Below, piece after piece: positions 7,106 through 14,801 of a stretch of 64,000 nucleotides of DNA. Position 1 is the first letter of the stretch, and each line of letters opens with the position of its first letter. Under the pieces are notes generated by a model. It was not told where the DNA came from. It did not search any database and saw only the letters and a list, made by a program, of their open reading frames with translations. The translations under genes were made by a program, and so were the position numbers. Location of the stretch: contig NZ_JBMERR010000010.1 of the NCBI RefSeq assembly GCF_048820915.1, positions 1 through 64,000 on the forward strand, read 5' to 3'. The stretch is from Cribrihabitans_A pelagius (lineage in GTDB: Bacteria > Pseudomonadota > Alphaproteobacteria > Rhodobacterales > Rhodobacteraceae).

Positions 7106-8812
7106 TTATTCGGCGGGCACCGCGCCTGCGCCGTGGGTGTTCTCCACGTGGTGCCTGTCGCGCACCGGGCGGACCAGCAGGTTGGCGAAGAAGGCAATCA
7201 CCAGAAGCGCCGCCATGCAGTACATCGTGGTGTTGTAGAGCGTCGCCGTCGGGTCCGCAGTGCCGGCCGGGGCGATCTCCATCAGCTTGGCGATGGTCAC
7301 GGTGTTGGCTGCCGCCAGCTCATTCAGCTGCGAAACCGGCGCGCCGAACTTCGCGGCGAAGGCGGCCGGGTCGATCTGCGCGGCCAGATCGGCAATCGCG
7401 CCCTCCTTCGACAGGTTGCGCAGATAGGTGATGGCGAATGGCCCGAGCACGCCGGCCGCGGACCAGGCGGTGAGCAGGCGGCCGTGGATGCCGCCGACGT
7501 GCATAGTGCCGAAGATATCCGCGAGATACGCCGGAATGGTGGCAAAGCCGCCGCCGTACATCGTGAAGATGATCATGGTTGCGATGTAGAAGCCGACCAG
7601 CGCGGTGACGCCGCCGGACGCCGCCCAAAACGGAATGGTGCAATAAAGCAGCGTGCCCAGCACGAAGAAGCAGTGGTAGGTGTTCTTGCGGCCGATGAAG
7701 TCCGAAGTCGAGGCCCAGAAGAACCGGCCCACCATGTTGAAGACGGAAATCATGAGCACGTAGGTGCCGGCAAAGGCCGCGGTCACCAGGACGAGGTCGC
7801 CGAAGATCTCGTTGATCATCGTCTTGGCAACGCCGATCACACCAATGCCCGCAGTCACGTTGAAGCAGAGCACCACCCACAAGAGCCAGAACTGCGGTGT
7901 CTTCATCGCCTGATCGATATGCACGTGGTTCTGGGTCACCATGCGCTTGGCCGAGGGTTTCGGCTCCCAGCCCTCGGGTTTCCAGCCGTCGCGCGGGACG
8001 CGGTACTGAAAGGCGGCAATCACCATGACGCAGAAATAGACGATGCCCAGGGTGAGGAAGGTGGCCGCGGCGCCGGTGTTGCCGGTGCCGACCACATAGA
8101 CCCCGGCCTCGCCGCCGAAGGCCGCGGCCTGCTGGGCAGAGGCAACCACCACCTCGGCACTGCCCGCCGCGGTTTCCGCAAAGCGGCGGCCGCCCTCGGT
8201 GAACAGCGTCACCGCGCTTTCGGCGCCGAGGTAGTCGGGTGCCTTCTGGAAGGCGGACAGCAGCCACTGGTTCAGCGGCGCGCCGATCATGGCGCCGCCG
8301 CCAAAACCCATGATCGCCATGCCGGTGGCCATGCCGCGGCGGTCGGGGAACCAGCGGATCAGGGTGGAGACCGGCGAGACATAGCCCAGCCCGAGCCCGG
8401 CGCCGCCCAGTACCCCGTAGCCGAGGTAGACGAGCCAGAGCTGATGGCTGGCGATGCCCAGCGAGCCCACCACGAAGCCGCCGCCCCACAGCGCCGCGGC
8501 CACCACGCCGACATAGCGCGGGCCGACCTTCTCAAGCCACTTGCCGCCCACTGCGGCAGTCAGACCGAGCACCACGATCGCGACCGAGAAGATCCACACC
8601 ACCGAGGACAGCGACCAGTCGCCCGCGGCGGAGGCCGCCACGCCCAGCTCGCGGGTCAGCGGCGGGTTGAACACCGACCAGGCGTAGACCGACCCGATGC
8701 ACAGGTGGATGGCGATCGAGGCAGGCGGCACCCGCCAGCGGTTGAAGCCGTCCGGCGCGACGATGTTTTCCTTGCGCAGGAACCCCAGGGGACCGGCTGC
8801 TGAGTATGACAT
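7106..8812 (-). CDS. MFS transporter, oxalate/formate antiporter (OFA) family
   Basis: 568 residues, larger than the usual 400-430 because of a long insert between TM6 and TM7. The N-terminal half shows IHLCIGSVYAWSVFNPPLTRE, the opening motif of OFA members, and then the MFS loop signature around WFPDRRGMATGMAIMGFGGGAM. The C-terminal half has the paired loop STSDFIGRKNT. The ATG at 8812 has a clear GGAGGAAA site 6-8 bases upstream; the ATG at 8833 lies before it. Family members exchange carboxylates (oxalate, formate, lactate, pyruvate) across the inner membrane. It follows a two-component system on the same strand that probably induces it. The substrate is not determined. Confidence 0.85.
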   Translation of the reverse strand: MSYSAAGPLGFLRKENIVAPDGFNRWRVPPASIAIHLCIGSVYAWSVFNPPLTRELGVAASAAGDWSLSSVVWIFSVAIVVLGLTAAVGGKWLEKVGPRYVGVVAAALWGGGFVVGSLGIASHQLWLVYLGYGVLGGAGLGLGYVSPVSTLIRWFPDRRGMATGMAIMGFGGGAMIGAPLNQWLLSAFQKAPDYLGAESAVTLFTEGGRRFAETAAGSAEVVVASAQQAAAFGGEAGVYVVGTGNTGAAATFLTLGIVYFCVMVIAAFQYRVPRDGWKPEGWEPKPSAKRMVTQNHVHIDQAMKTPQFWLLWVVLCFNVTAGIGVIGVAKTMINEIFGDLVLVTAAFAGTYVLMISVFNMVGRFFWASTSDFIGRKNTYHCFFVLGTLLYCTIPFWAASGGVTALVGFYIATMIIFTMYGGGFATIPAYLADIFGTMHVGGIHGRLLTAWSAAGVLGPFAITYLRNLSKEGAIADLAAQIDPAAFAAKFGAPVSQLNELAAANTVTIAKLMEIAPAGTADPTATLYNTTMYCMAALLVIAFFANLLVRPVRDRHHVENTHGAGAVPAE

Positions 8813-9061
8813 TAGCTTTCCTCCGAATTGCACGGGGGCCTCCTCGCCCCCGGTTGCGCCGCCGTCTTTTGGTCTTGTCGCCTTTGGCCGGCAGCATGGC
8901 TTTTTCGGTTTGGACTTGGATGCCGCTTGCGGTCAATAGTGATTATTGTTTTATATCAATTGCTTGACAGATGTTCGCTGCACTGCAGAAAGGCCGGAAT
9001 GTCCCAAAACTCCCACCCCGCGGCTGGGCGGAGGGGACAAAATGTCCACTATTTGCGGCAT
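8813..9061 (-). promoter_or_regulatory. Regulatory region upstream of the OFA transporter
   Basis: This 249-bp space separates the kinase stop from the transporter start. It holds an AT-rich core near 8936-8970 (sequence like tgattattgttttatatcaattg), suited to a promoter, and a palindrome GGACA-AAA-TGTCC at 9035-9047. The hexamer ATGTCC recurs at about 8999, 9042 and inside the kinase end near 9082. I see no sigma-54 -24/-12 element. Confidence 0.4.
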
Positions 9062-11038
9062 TCAGGCGGGGGTTTGCGGCGGAATGTCCCCGGCCGGGCA
9101 CCAGATCACAAATGTTGCACCCTGGCCGTCTTCGCTGCCGGCGGTGATCAATCCGCCCGCCCTTGACACCAGCGCCTGGCTGATCGACAGGCCCAGGCCG
9201 GTGCCCTGCGCCGGTTTGCTGGTGTAGAAGGGATCGAAGATGCTGCCTAGCCGGTCGGGCGGAATGCCGGGGCCTGTGTCGCGCAAGAGGATGCAGCTGC
9301 CGGGCGTGCCGCCGCGGTCCCCGGCGCCCGTTTCGATGGTGAGGGTGCCGCCATCGGCCATCGCCTGGGCTGCGTTGATCATCAGGTTCACCAGCACCTG
9401 CTGCAGCTCCGTCTCCACGATGCGGATCGGCGGGGCGGGGCTGTGGCGGCGGACCACCTCGATGCCCTGGTTGCGCAGGTCGGCGGCGACCAGCACCAGC
9501 GCATCCGCAACCGCGGCCTCCGGGTCGGCCAGGGTGGTGAGGTCCGACATCTCGCCCGGCCGGGTGAAGTTCAGCAGCTTGCCGACAATGATGTTGATGC
9601 GGTGGGTCTGCTGGTCGATCAGGTCCAGCTCGGTCTTCAGCGCCGCCTGATCCCCGGGGCCAAGGCTCATGCGCAGGATCTCCAGGTTGCCCTGAATTAC
9701 CGCCACCGGGTTGTTGATCTCATGCGCGACGCCCGCGGTGATCTCGCCGATCGAGGCGAGCTTCTCCGACATCACCAGCTGCGCGAAGGTGCTTTCCAGC
9801 TTGCGGTTGGCCTCGCGCAGTTCGACGGTGCGGGTCTCCACCAGGCTGTTGAGGTTTTCGGCGTAGTTGCGCAGCGCGTCGTCACGCTCCTGCACCTGGT
9901 CCAGCAGCCGGTCCAGATGGCGCGCCACCGCGCCGATCTCGTCGCGGGTGCCGACCGGGCCGATGCGGGCATCGAGCGCGCCTTTCTCAGCCAGTTCCAT
10001 CGTCGCCGTCATCTTCTCCAGCGGCGCAAAGACGCCGCGGGCAAGGCGCAGGAAGATCGGGATAGACAGCGCCAGCACCGCGAGAAAGGCGCCGATCAGC
10101 GACAGGATCGTGGCGTTGCGCTGGGCGGTGAAAGGCGCCTCCAGGAAACCAGTATAGAGCATGCCGACCCGGATGCCGTTGATATCCGTTAGCGGCACGT
10201 AGCCGGAAATATACCAGTCGTTCACCACAAAGGCGCGGTCGAGCCAGGGCTGGCCCTGCTGCATGACCTGGCGCCAGACCGCCTCCGACACCCGCGTGCC
10301 AAGCGCCCGGGCACCGGCAAACAGGCGCACGTTGGTGGAGATGCGGACATCGTCGACGAACAGCGTGGTGGTGCCGGTGCGGCTGTCGGGCGCGGTGCCG
10401 TCCGGGTAGATCAGCGCGTTCATCCGGTCGATCACGCCGAGGTTGCGATTGAGCAGGCGGCCGCCCGCGAGCACCTCTGCGCGGCCCGCATCGGCGTGGG
10501 CGGCCAGCAGCACCAGTCCGCGGGTCTCAGTCTCCCGGCCGAGGCTGCGGGCGGCCTCAGTGGGGACCAGCGGCAGGACCGCCTGCCTGGCCAGCGCGGG
10601 CGACAGGCGGGAGAGATCGTGCGCCTCAAAGACGGCAAGCCCGGCCCGGGCACCGCCCTCTGCCGCGGCCGCCGCCGCCCGGCGCAGCGCGGCGGGCATG
10701 GTGCCGTCCGCCGGGTCGGCATAGACGAGGAAGTCCAGCCCAAGCGCTGCCTGCTCCGCGGCAAGGAAACCGGCCAGCGCTTCCCCGCCCGCAGCCCGTG
10801 CCTGGGCAAAACGCACCGATTGCGCAAGGGCTGCGACCTCAGCCGCCTGGGTGGCTTCAATGCGGCCGAAATACTGCTCTGCCACCCGCAGATCGCTCGC
10901 CACTTTGGCAAACAGCAGCTCGTCATACTTGCCGATCCAGCGCAGCATGGTCACGCCCAGCAACAGCGGCAGCAGCACCACCAGCGGCAGCAGCGCCAGC
11001 ACCAGAAGCCGCAGCCGGACCGAAGGCACCGCCGTCAC
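9062..11038 (-). CDS. Sensor histidine kinase (periplasmic Cache-type sensor, HAMP)
   Basis: 658 residues. TM1 lies at about 9-30 (LRLLVLALLPLVVLLPLLL), followed by a roughly 280-residue periplasmic sensor whose end (WYISGYVPLTDINGIRVGML) is typical of Cache domains. TM2 is near 325-345. HAMP, a coiled coil (LNSLVETRTVELREANRKLE), HisKA with the phospho-His in GVAHEINNPVAVI, and an HATPase with the N box (NLMINAAQAM) and G boxes (DTGPGIPPDR, GTGLGLS) follow. I chose the GTG at 11038 because it overlaps the stop of the response regulator gene (GTGA) and begins right before TM1. It is the partner of the regulator at 11035-12459 and probably senses a carboxylate carried by the OFA transporter. 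Confidence 0.88.
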   Translation of the reverse strand: MTAVPSVRLRLLVLALLPLVVLLPLLLGVTMLRWIGKYDELLFAKVASDLRVAEQYFGRIEATQAAEVAALAQSVRFAQARAAGGEALAGFLAAEQAALGLDFLVYADPADGTMPAALRRAAAAAAEGGARAGLAVFEAHDLSRLSPALARQAVLPLVPTEAARSLGRETETRGLVLLAAHADAGRAEVLAGGRLLNRNLGVIDRMNALIYPDGTAPDSRTGTTTLFVDDVRISTNVRLFAGARALGTRVSEAVWRQVMQQGQPWLDRAFVVNDWYISGYVPLTDINGIRVGMLYTGFLEAPFTAQRNATILSLIGAFLAVLALSIPIFLRLARGVFAPLEKMTATMELAEKGALDARIGPVGTRDEIGAVARHLDRLLDQVQERDDALRNYAENLNSLVETRTVELREANRKLESTFAQLVMSEKLASIGEITAGVAHEINNPVAVIQGNLEILRMSLGPGDQAALKTELDLIDQQTHRINIIVGKLLNFTRPGEMSDLTTLADPEAAVADALVLVAADLRNQGIEVVRRHSPAPPIRIVETELQQVLVNLMINAAQAMADGGTLTIETGAGDRGGTPGSCILLRDTGPGIPPDRLGSIFDPFYTSKPAQGTGLGLSISQALVSRAGGLITAGSEDGQGATFVIWCPAGDIPPQTPA

Positions 11039-12459
11039 AGACCCCAGGCCCGGCACTTGCGGTCGATGGTCTTGCGCGCGATCCCGAGGCGGCGCGCCGC
11101 CGCGGCGCGATTGCCGCCGCAAGCTTCCAGCGTGGCGAGGATATGGCGCTGCTCCACCGCGGCCAGGCTTTCGGTCTCGCCGCTGCCTGCGGGCGTGCCA
11201 AGTGCCTCGCTGTAGCTGCCCTCGATCAGCGCCCGCTCCACCGTGTTGCGCAGTTCCATCACGTTGCCGGGCCAGCTGTGCGCCAGCAGCCGCCGCCGTG
11301 CCTCGGACGGCAGGGCAGGCGGGGCCAGCCCCAGGCGGGCGGACAGGGTGTCCGCGAAGAACGCCGTCAGTTCCAGCACGTCCTCGCCGCGCTCGCGCAA
11401 GGGCGGCTGCACGATCTCGATCACGTTCAGAAGGTAGTAGAGATCGGCGCGGAAGCTGCGCTCCTCCACCGCCTGTTGCAGGGGGCGCAGGCAGGAGCAG
11501 ATGATGCGCACGTTCAGAGGGATGCTGCGGCCGGCGCCGATCGGGCGGAAGCGGCCGGTGGTCAGCAGTTCCACCAGGATGTTCTGGCAAGCCGGCGGCA
11601 GCAGGTCGACGTCCTCGAGGTAGAGCATGCCGCCCGCAGCGTCCTGCAGCATCCCGTCCTGCGGCTGGCCGGGCTCAGGCGCGTGCGCCTCCGCACCGAT
11701 GCGTCCGAACAGCCGGGCCTGGAAGGCGGTCTCGCTCATGCCCTTGCATTGCAGCCAGACAAAGGCGTGCCCGGCCCGCTGCGAGCGGCTGTGCAGCATT
11801 CGTGCGGCGATCTGCTTGCCCGATCCGGCCTCGCCGCGGATCACCACATGAGAGGCCGCCGCCGCTGCGCGGCCGATGGCCTGGCGCACCGACTGGATCG
11901 CTGCCGAGGCGCCAAGCAGCGCGTTGCGGTGGTGCAACAGGTCCTTGCCCGCCTCCAGCTCGTGGCGCAGCACCGCGTTCTGCCGCTGCAGCCGGGTTCG
12001 GGCGAGGCATTGGGAAATCGCGTTCAGCAGCTGGTTGACCCGGAAGGGCTTCAGCAGGAAGTCGGACGCCCCCGCTCGGATCGCGGCAATCGCGGTCTCC
12101 AGGTCGGCAAAGGCGGTCATCAGGATCACGTCGGAAAACAGCCCGATGCGGCGCTGCTCCTGCAGCCAGTCGACACCCTTCTGCCGGGGCATCACGTTGT
12201 CTAGGAGCACGATGTCATAACTGTTGGCATCCAGCAGCGCCGCAGCCTCGACGGTGTCGGCAGTGGCATCGACGCGCGCGCAATGGCCGGCCAGCGCCTT
12301 GGAGAGGAAGTTGCGCATGCCCGGCTCGTCGTCGATGACGAGAACCGACGCCGCGGCGAGGGCCTGCCCGAAACCCTCCTGAACCGGATCGGGCGCCTTT
12401 TCGGCAGCCGGTGCGGAGCGATAGGCGGCAGCGGGCGGGGCGGAGGGAGTGTCCTGCAT
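11035..12459 (-). CDS. NtrC-like response regulator with degenerate AAA+ domain
   Basis: 474 residues. The receiver domain (about 38-150) has acidic pair D43/D44, phospho-Asp D87 (VLLDNVMP) and the Lys in LLKPF. The AAA+ domain (about 182-410) keeps a Walker A, GEAGSGKQ at 209-216, and a divergent Walker B (GGMLYLEDVDLLP). The sigma-54 contact loop GAFTGA is absent; the stretch after ARLFGRIG reads AEAHAPEPGQ. A Fis-type HTH closes the protein (GGNRAAAARRLGIARKTIDRKC). It is therefore probably not a classical sigma-54 activator. The start at 12459 is chosen by domain layout; its ribosome binding site is poor and a short ORF lies just upstream. Coupled to the kinase by overlap. Confidence 0.85.
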   Translation of the reverse strand: MQDTPSAPPAAAYRSAPAAEKAPDPVQEGFGQALAAASVLVIDDEPGMRNFLSKALAGHCARVDATADTVEAAALLDANSYDIVLLDNVMPRQKGVDWLQEQRRIGLFSDVILMTAFADLETAIAAIRAGASDFLLKPFRVNQLLNAISQCLARTRLQRQNAVLRHELEAGKDLLHHRNALLGASAAIQSVRQAIGRAAAAASHVVIRGEAGSGKQIAARMLHSRSQRAGHAFVWLQCKGMSETAFQARLFGRIGAEAHAPEPGQPQDGMLQDAAGGMLYLEDVDLLPPACQNILVELLTTGRFRPIGAGRSIPLNVRIICSCLRPLQQAVEERSFRADLYYLLNVIEIVQPPLRERGEDVLELTAFFADTLSARLGLAPPALPSEARRRLLAHSWPGNVMELRNTVERALIEGSYSEALGTPAGSGETESLAAVEQRHILATLEACGGNRAAAARRLGIARKTIDRKCRAWGL

Positions 12460-12470
12460 ACGCGGCGGCG

Positions 12471-12557
12471 CTACCGGAGACGGCGGCGGGCGGCCGGCGC
12501 GGAGGCGCCGGCCTGGCGGGGGATAGGACCGGTCCGGCGGCCCGGGGCTGTTCTCAT
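12471..12557 (-). other. Possible 28-codon leader ORF
   Basis: An ATG at 12557 preceded by AGGAG at 8-base spacing opens a 28-codon Arg/Pro/Ala-rich frame. It ends with TAG 11 bp before the response regulator start, which itself lacks a good ribosome binding site. This could be a coupling leader peptide. It could equally be chance in GC-rich DNA. Confidence 0.25.
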
Positions 12558-12719
12558 GGCGGCGTCTCCTGCGGCAGGTGCCGCGGCAATACGCGGCCCG
12601 GGCCGGAGTATGGCGGGCCACCCGGCCTGCCGCAAGCCGCAGCGGCCCCCCTGCGGTGCAGGACGGTCACAGTGTCAGTTTCCGGCCGCTGCAACCCGCC
12701 GCGGCCTGGCTGGCGCGCC

Positions 12720-13003
12720 TCAGAGCAGTTGCAGCGGCAGGTCTGCCACGGCGCCTGAAGACTGGGGGCTCCGGCCGGCGATCAGCCGGGTTTCCAGCAG
12801 GAACGGCACCTTCTCCGCGCCATCAACGGCGCGCTCTTGGCGTCGGCCGGCACGGTGCCGCCTGCCACCGGGCCCACCGTCACTTGGTGCCCGGCTCCGG
12901 CCAGGGCGAGACAGGGCACCGCTTGCTCCTCCAGCCAGAGGCCGGTTGCTTTACCGTTCAGCCTGCGGACGTGGCTGGTGAGAACATAGAGGATCTTGGA
13001 CAT
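12720..13003 (-). pseudogene. DJ-1/PfpI (type 1 glutamine amidotransferase-like) protein, internally deleted
   Basis: The N-terminal part from the ATG at 13003 (MSKILYVLTSHVRRLNGKAT, GLWLEEQAVPCLALAGAGHQ, VTVGPVAGGTVPADAKSA) is the first beta-alpha units of an HchA/PfpI-like protein. In the next frame the sequence VPFLLETRLIAGRSPQSSGA, ending at a stop at 12720-12722, is the normal C-terminus of the same family. About 130 middle residues, including the nucleophile Cys elbow, are missing, and the join shifts frame near 12825. It is a non-functional remnant divergent from a decayed LysR gene. Confidence 0.8.
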
Positions 13004-13117
13004 TTCCGGCGTCCTATCGGCCAATTGTGGTTTGCGGCGAAGATGGGGAAACCGTCATACTCCTCAAATTTACTTCTTTCACCTCAGACATTGATCGTCA
13101 TTATGTCCGGAGGCGGC

Positions 13118-13460
13118 ATGACCTGAACCTTCGGCCCGTGTTCCGGACCCTGATGGAAGAGCGCAACTTGGGCCGCGCGGCAGAGCGGGTGTGCATCACC
13201 CAGCTGGCGCGCGCGAACGCGCTGAAACGGCTGCGGACCCTCCTGCGCGATCCGCTGTTCATCCGCGAGCGCTACGGCATGCGGCCGACGCCCTTGGCCG
13301 AGCAGCTGGCCCCCCGGCATCTTCGAAGCGCTGGCTACCCTGGAGGAGGCAGTGGAGGGGCAGCAGCAATTCGACCCGGCGGAGGCCCAGCGCCAGTTCA
13401 CCATTGTCCCCCACAGCTATGCCGAGTTTGTGCCGGTGCCCGCGCTGTCTGCGCTGGAGT
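13118..13460 (+). pseudogene. LysR-family regulator, frameshifted and truncated
   Basis: A GGAGG site (13109-13113) precedes ATG ACC, but one base appears lost there, so translation meets TGA. In the shifted frame the HTH sequence NLRPVFRTLMEERNLGRAAE followed by ALKRLRTLLRDPLFIRERYG is clearly LysR. At a run of six C (13310-13315) the frame shifts again, to GIFEALATLEEAVEGQQQFD then FTIVPHSYAEFVPVPALSAL. Homology then stops, so most of the ligand-binding domain is gone. It was probably the regulator of the neighbouring divergent DJ-1/PfpI gene. Confidence 0.8.
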
Positions 13461-13888
13461 TGGGGAAGGGGGCCGCGAGCGGCGCTGGGCTGGCCCGAGG
13501 ACCGCGGCCTGCGCGCGCCCCTTGCGGGTCTTTTTGCGGCGACGCAAAAAAAGAATCACTTTGCGCAGGTTGTTGCGCAAGAAAACTGCGCGAAGCAAAG
13601 GCGCGCGCTCCGGCGGTGGTTGGGCAGCTGCGGCTGGAAGAGCAACTTGGTCCCCAGCCTCAAGTCACAAGGGGCGCGGGATAAGTCGTTGCCAGCAAAG
13701 GCGAGTATCTGTCCCTCTGGTTGCGCCGCCCGCGGCCGGACCGGTTTGTGCGGCTTGCCAGGAAGCATAGTTTCCAGCTTCCACTCCGGCTCGGAACACA
13801 CCGGCAAAGAACCGTAAACGGCCGGTCACGGACAATTAACACACCGCAATTAGCCTGTCTCCGAAGACAACTTCGGGAGCAATACAGA
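13461..13888. other. Non-coding stretch after the pseudogene pair
   Basis: No gene is supported here. It contains a short hairpin (TTTTTGCG at 13531-13538 with CGCAAAAA at 13543-13550) that could end transcription of the former LysR gene, and the promoter region of the following binding-protein gene. Confidence 0.5.
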
Positions 13889-14665
13889 ATGAAGATTTCT
13901 TTCGCAGCGCTTCTTTGCGCCACGGCTGCGGCGTTTTCCACCCAAGCCTTCGCCGCAGAGGTCGAGGTTCTGGTTGGTGACCTGCCGCCCATGGTGAACA
14001 AGGACGGCTCGGGCCGCGAGGCCGAGATCATCTCGGCCACGCTGGAGCAGTGCGGCCACAGCGCGAAATTCACCATCCAGCCCTTCACCCGCCACTGGCA
14101 ATCCTTCGAAGGCGGCGCGGGCGATGCGGTGGCCACGGTGCCGGTGGGAATGCCGATGGCGGGCGAGCAGACCGCGCCTTACGTCTCCTACCAGAACGGC
14201 GTGTCCTTCCTGCGCGCCTCGGGCGCCGAGGTGGGCGCGCTGGAAGACCTGAAGGGCATGAAGATCGTGGCCTTTGAAGGCGCCTCCAACATCATCCCGG
14301 GCCTGTCGGGCCAGACCGGCAACTTCAAGTCCTACCGCGAAATGGCCGATCAGGAGACCCAGAGCAAGCTGCTGTACGGCAAGCGCGTGGACGGCATTCT
14401 GGGCGACGGCATGCTGTTTGCCGAATTTGCCCGCCAGCTGCAGGAAGCGGGCAGCGCGGCCGGTGTCGACGCCGGCCAGCCGATCGAGTTCCGTGCCATC
14501 TTCGAGCCGACGCCATACGGCATGAGCTTCCGCGATCCGGCCATGGCGGCGGACTTCGACCGCTGCTTCTCGGAACTGGAGTCCAACGGCACAATTGCGG
14601 AGATCAACACCCGCTGGACCGACAAGTACCGCGGTGCGCTAGCCGACAACTACATGTCCTACTGA
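13889..14665 (+). CDS. Periplasmic solute-binding protein (SBP_bac_3 type), orphan
   Basis: 258 residues with a classical signal peptide (MKISFAALLCATAAAFSTQA, cleavage after about residue 22, AFA). The mature part resembles polar amino acid binding proteins: VLVGDLPPMVNKDGSGREAE, then a hinge and a second lobe with LKGMKIVAFEGAS, and a short C-terminus after INTRWTDKYRG. No permease or ATPase gene is next to it. The following gene is a chemoreceptor, which suggests that it presents a ligand to that receptor, though it could also serve a distant ABC transporter. The ATG at 13889 follows GGGAG. Confidence 0.78.
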   Translation: MKISFAALLCATAAAFSTQAFAAEVEVLVGDLPPMVNKDGSGREAEIISATLEQCGHSAKFTIQPFTRHWQSFEGGAGDAVATVPVGMPMAGEQTAPYVSYQNGVSFLRASGAEVGALEDLKGMKIVAFEGASNIIPGLSGQTGNFKSYREMADQETQSKLLYGKRVDGILGDGMLFAEFARQLQEAGSAAGVDAGQPIEFRAIFEPTPYGMSFRDPAMAADFDRCFSELESNGTIAEINTRWTDKYRGALADNYMSY

Positions 14666-14669
14666 CGCC

Positions 14670-14689
14670 GCGCCCGGTTGGCCGGGCGC
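14670..14689 (+). terminator. GC hairpin after the binding-protein gene
   Basis: A perfect 8-bp GC stem with a TTGG loop begins 5 bp after the stop codon. There is no U-tract. It probably stabilises or partly terminates the message before the chemoreceptor gene. Confidence 0.4.
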
Positions 14690-14801
14690 CCGGCTCAACC
14701 AAAGGGGCACCCGGGCCGCGGCATCCTGCCGGCGGCCCGGGCCGCCGCGCGGTCCCTGCCTGCCCGGTCCGGGCATGGCCACTATCAATCTGGAGCGGAT
14801 T

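Noticed and set aside
7064..8803. 579-codon plus-strand frame opposite the OFA transporter
   Set aside because: It is a shadow of a strong MFS gene; the composition is Arg/His/Gly-rich and no family pattern is seen.
13531..13550. AT hairpin TTTTTGCG/CGCAAAAA considered as an IS end or attachment site
   Set aside because: There is no matching second end or adjacent recombinase, so it is only a small hairpin.
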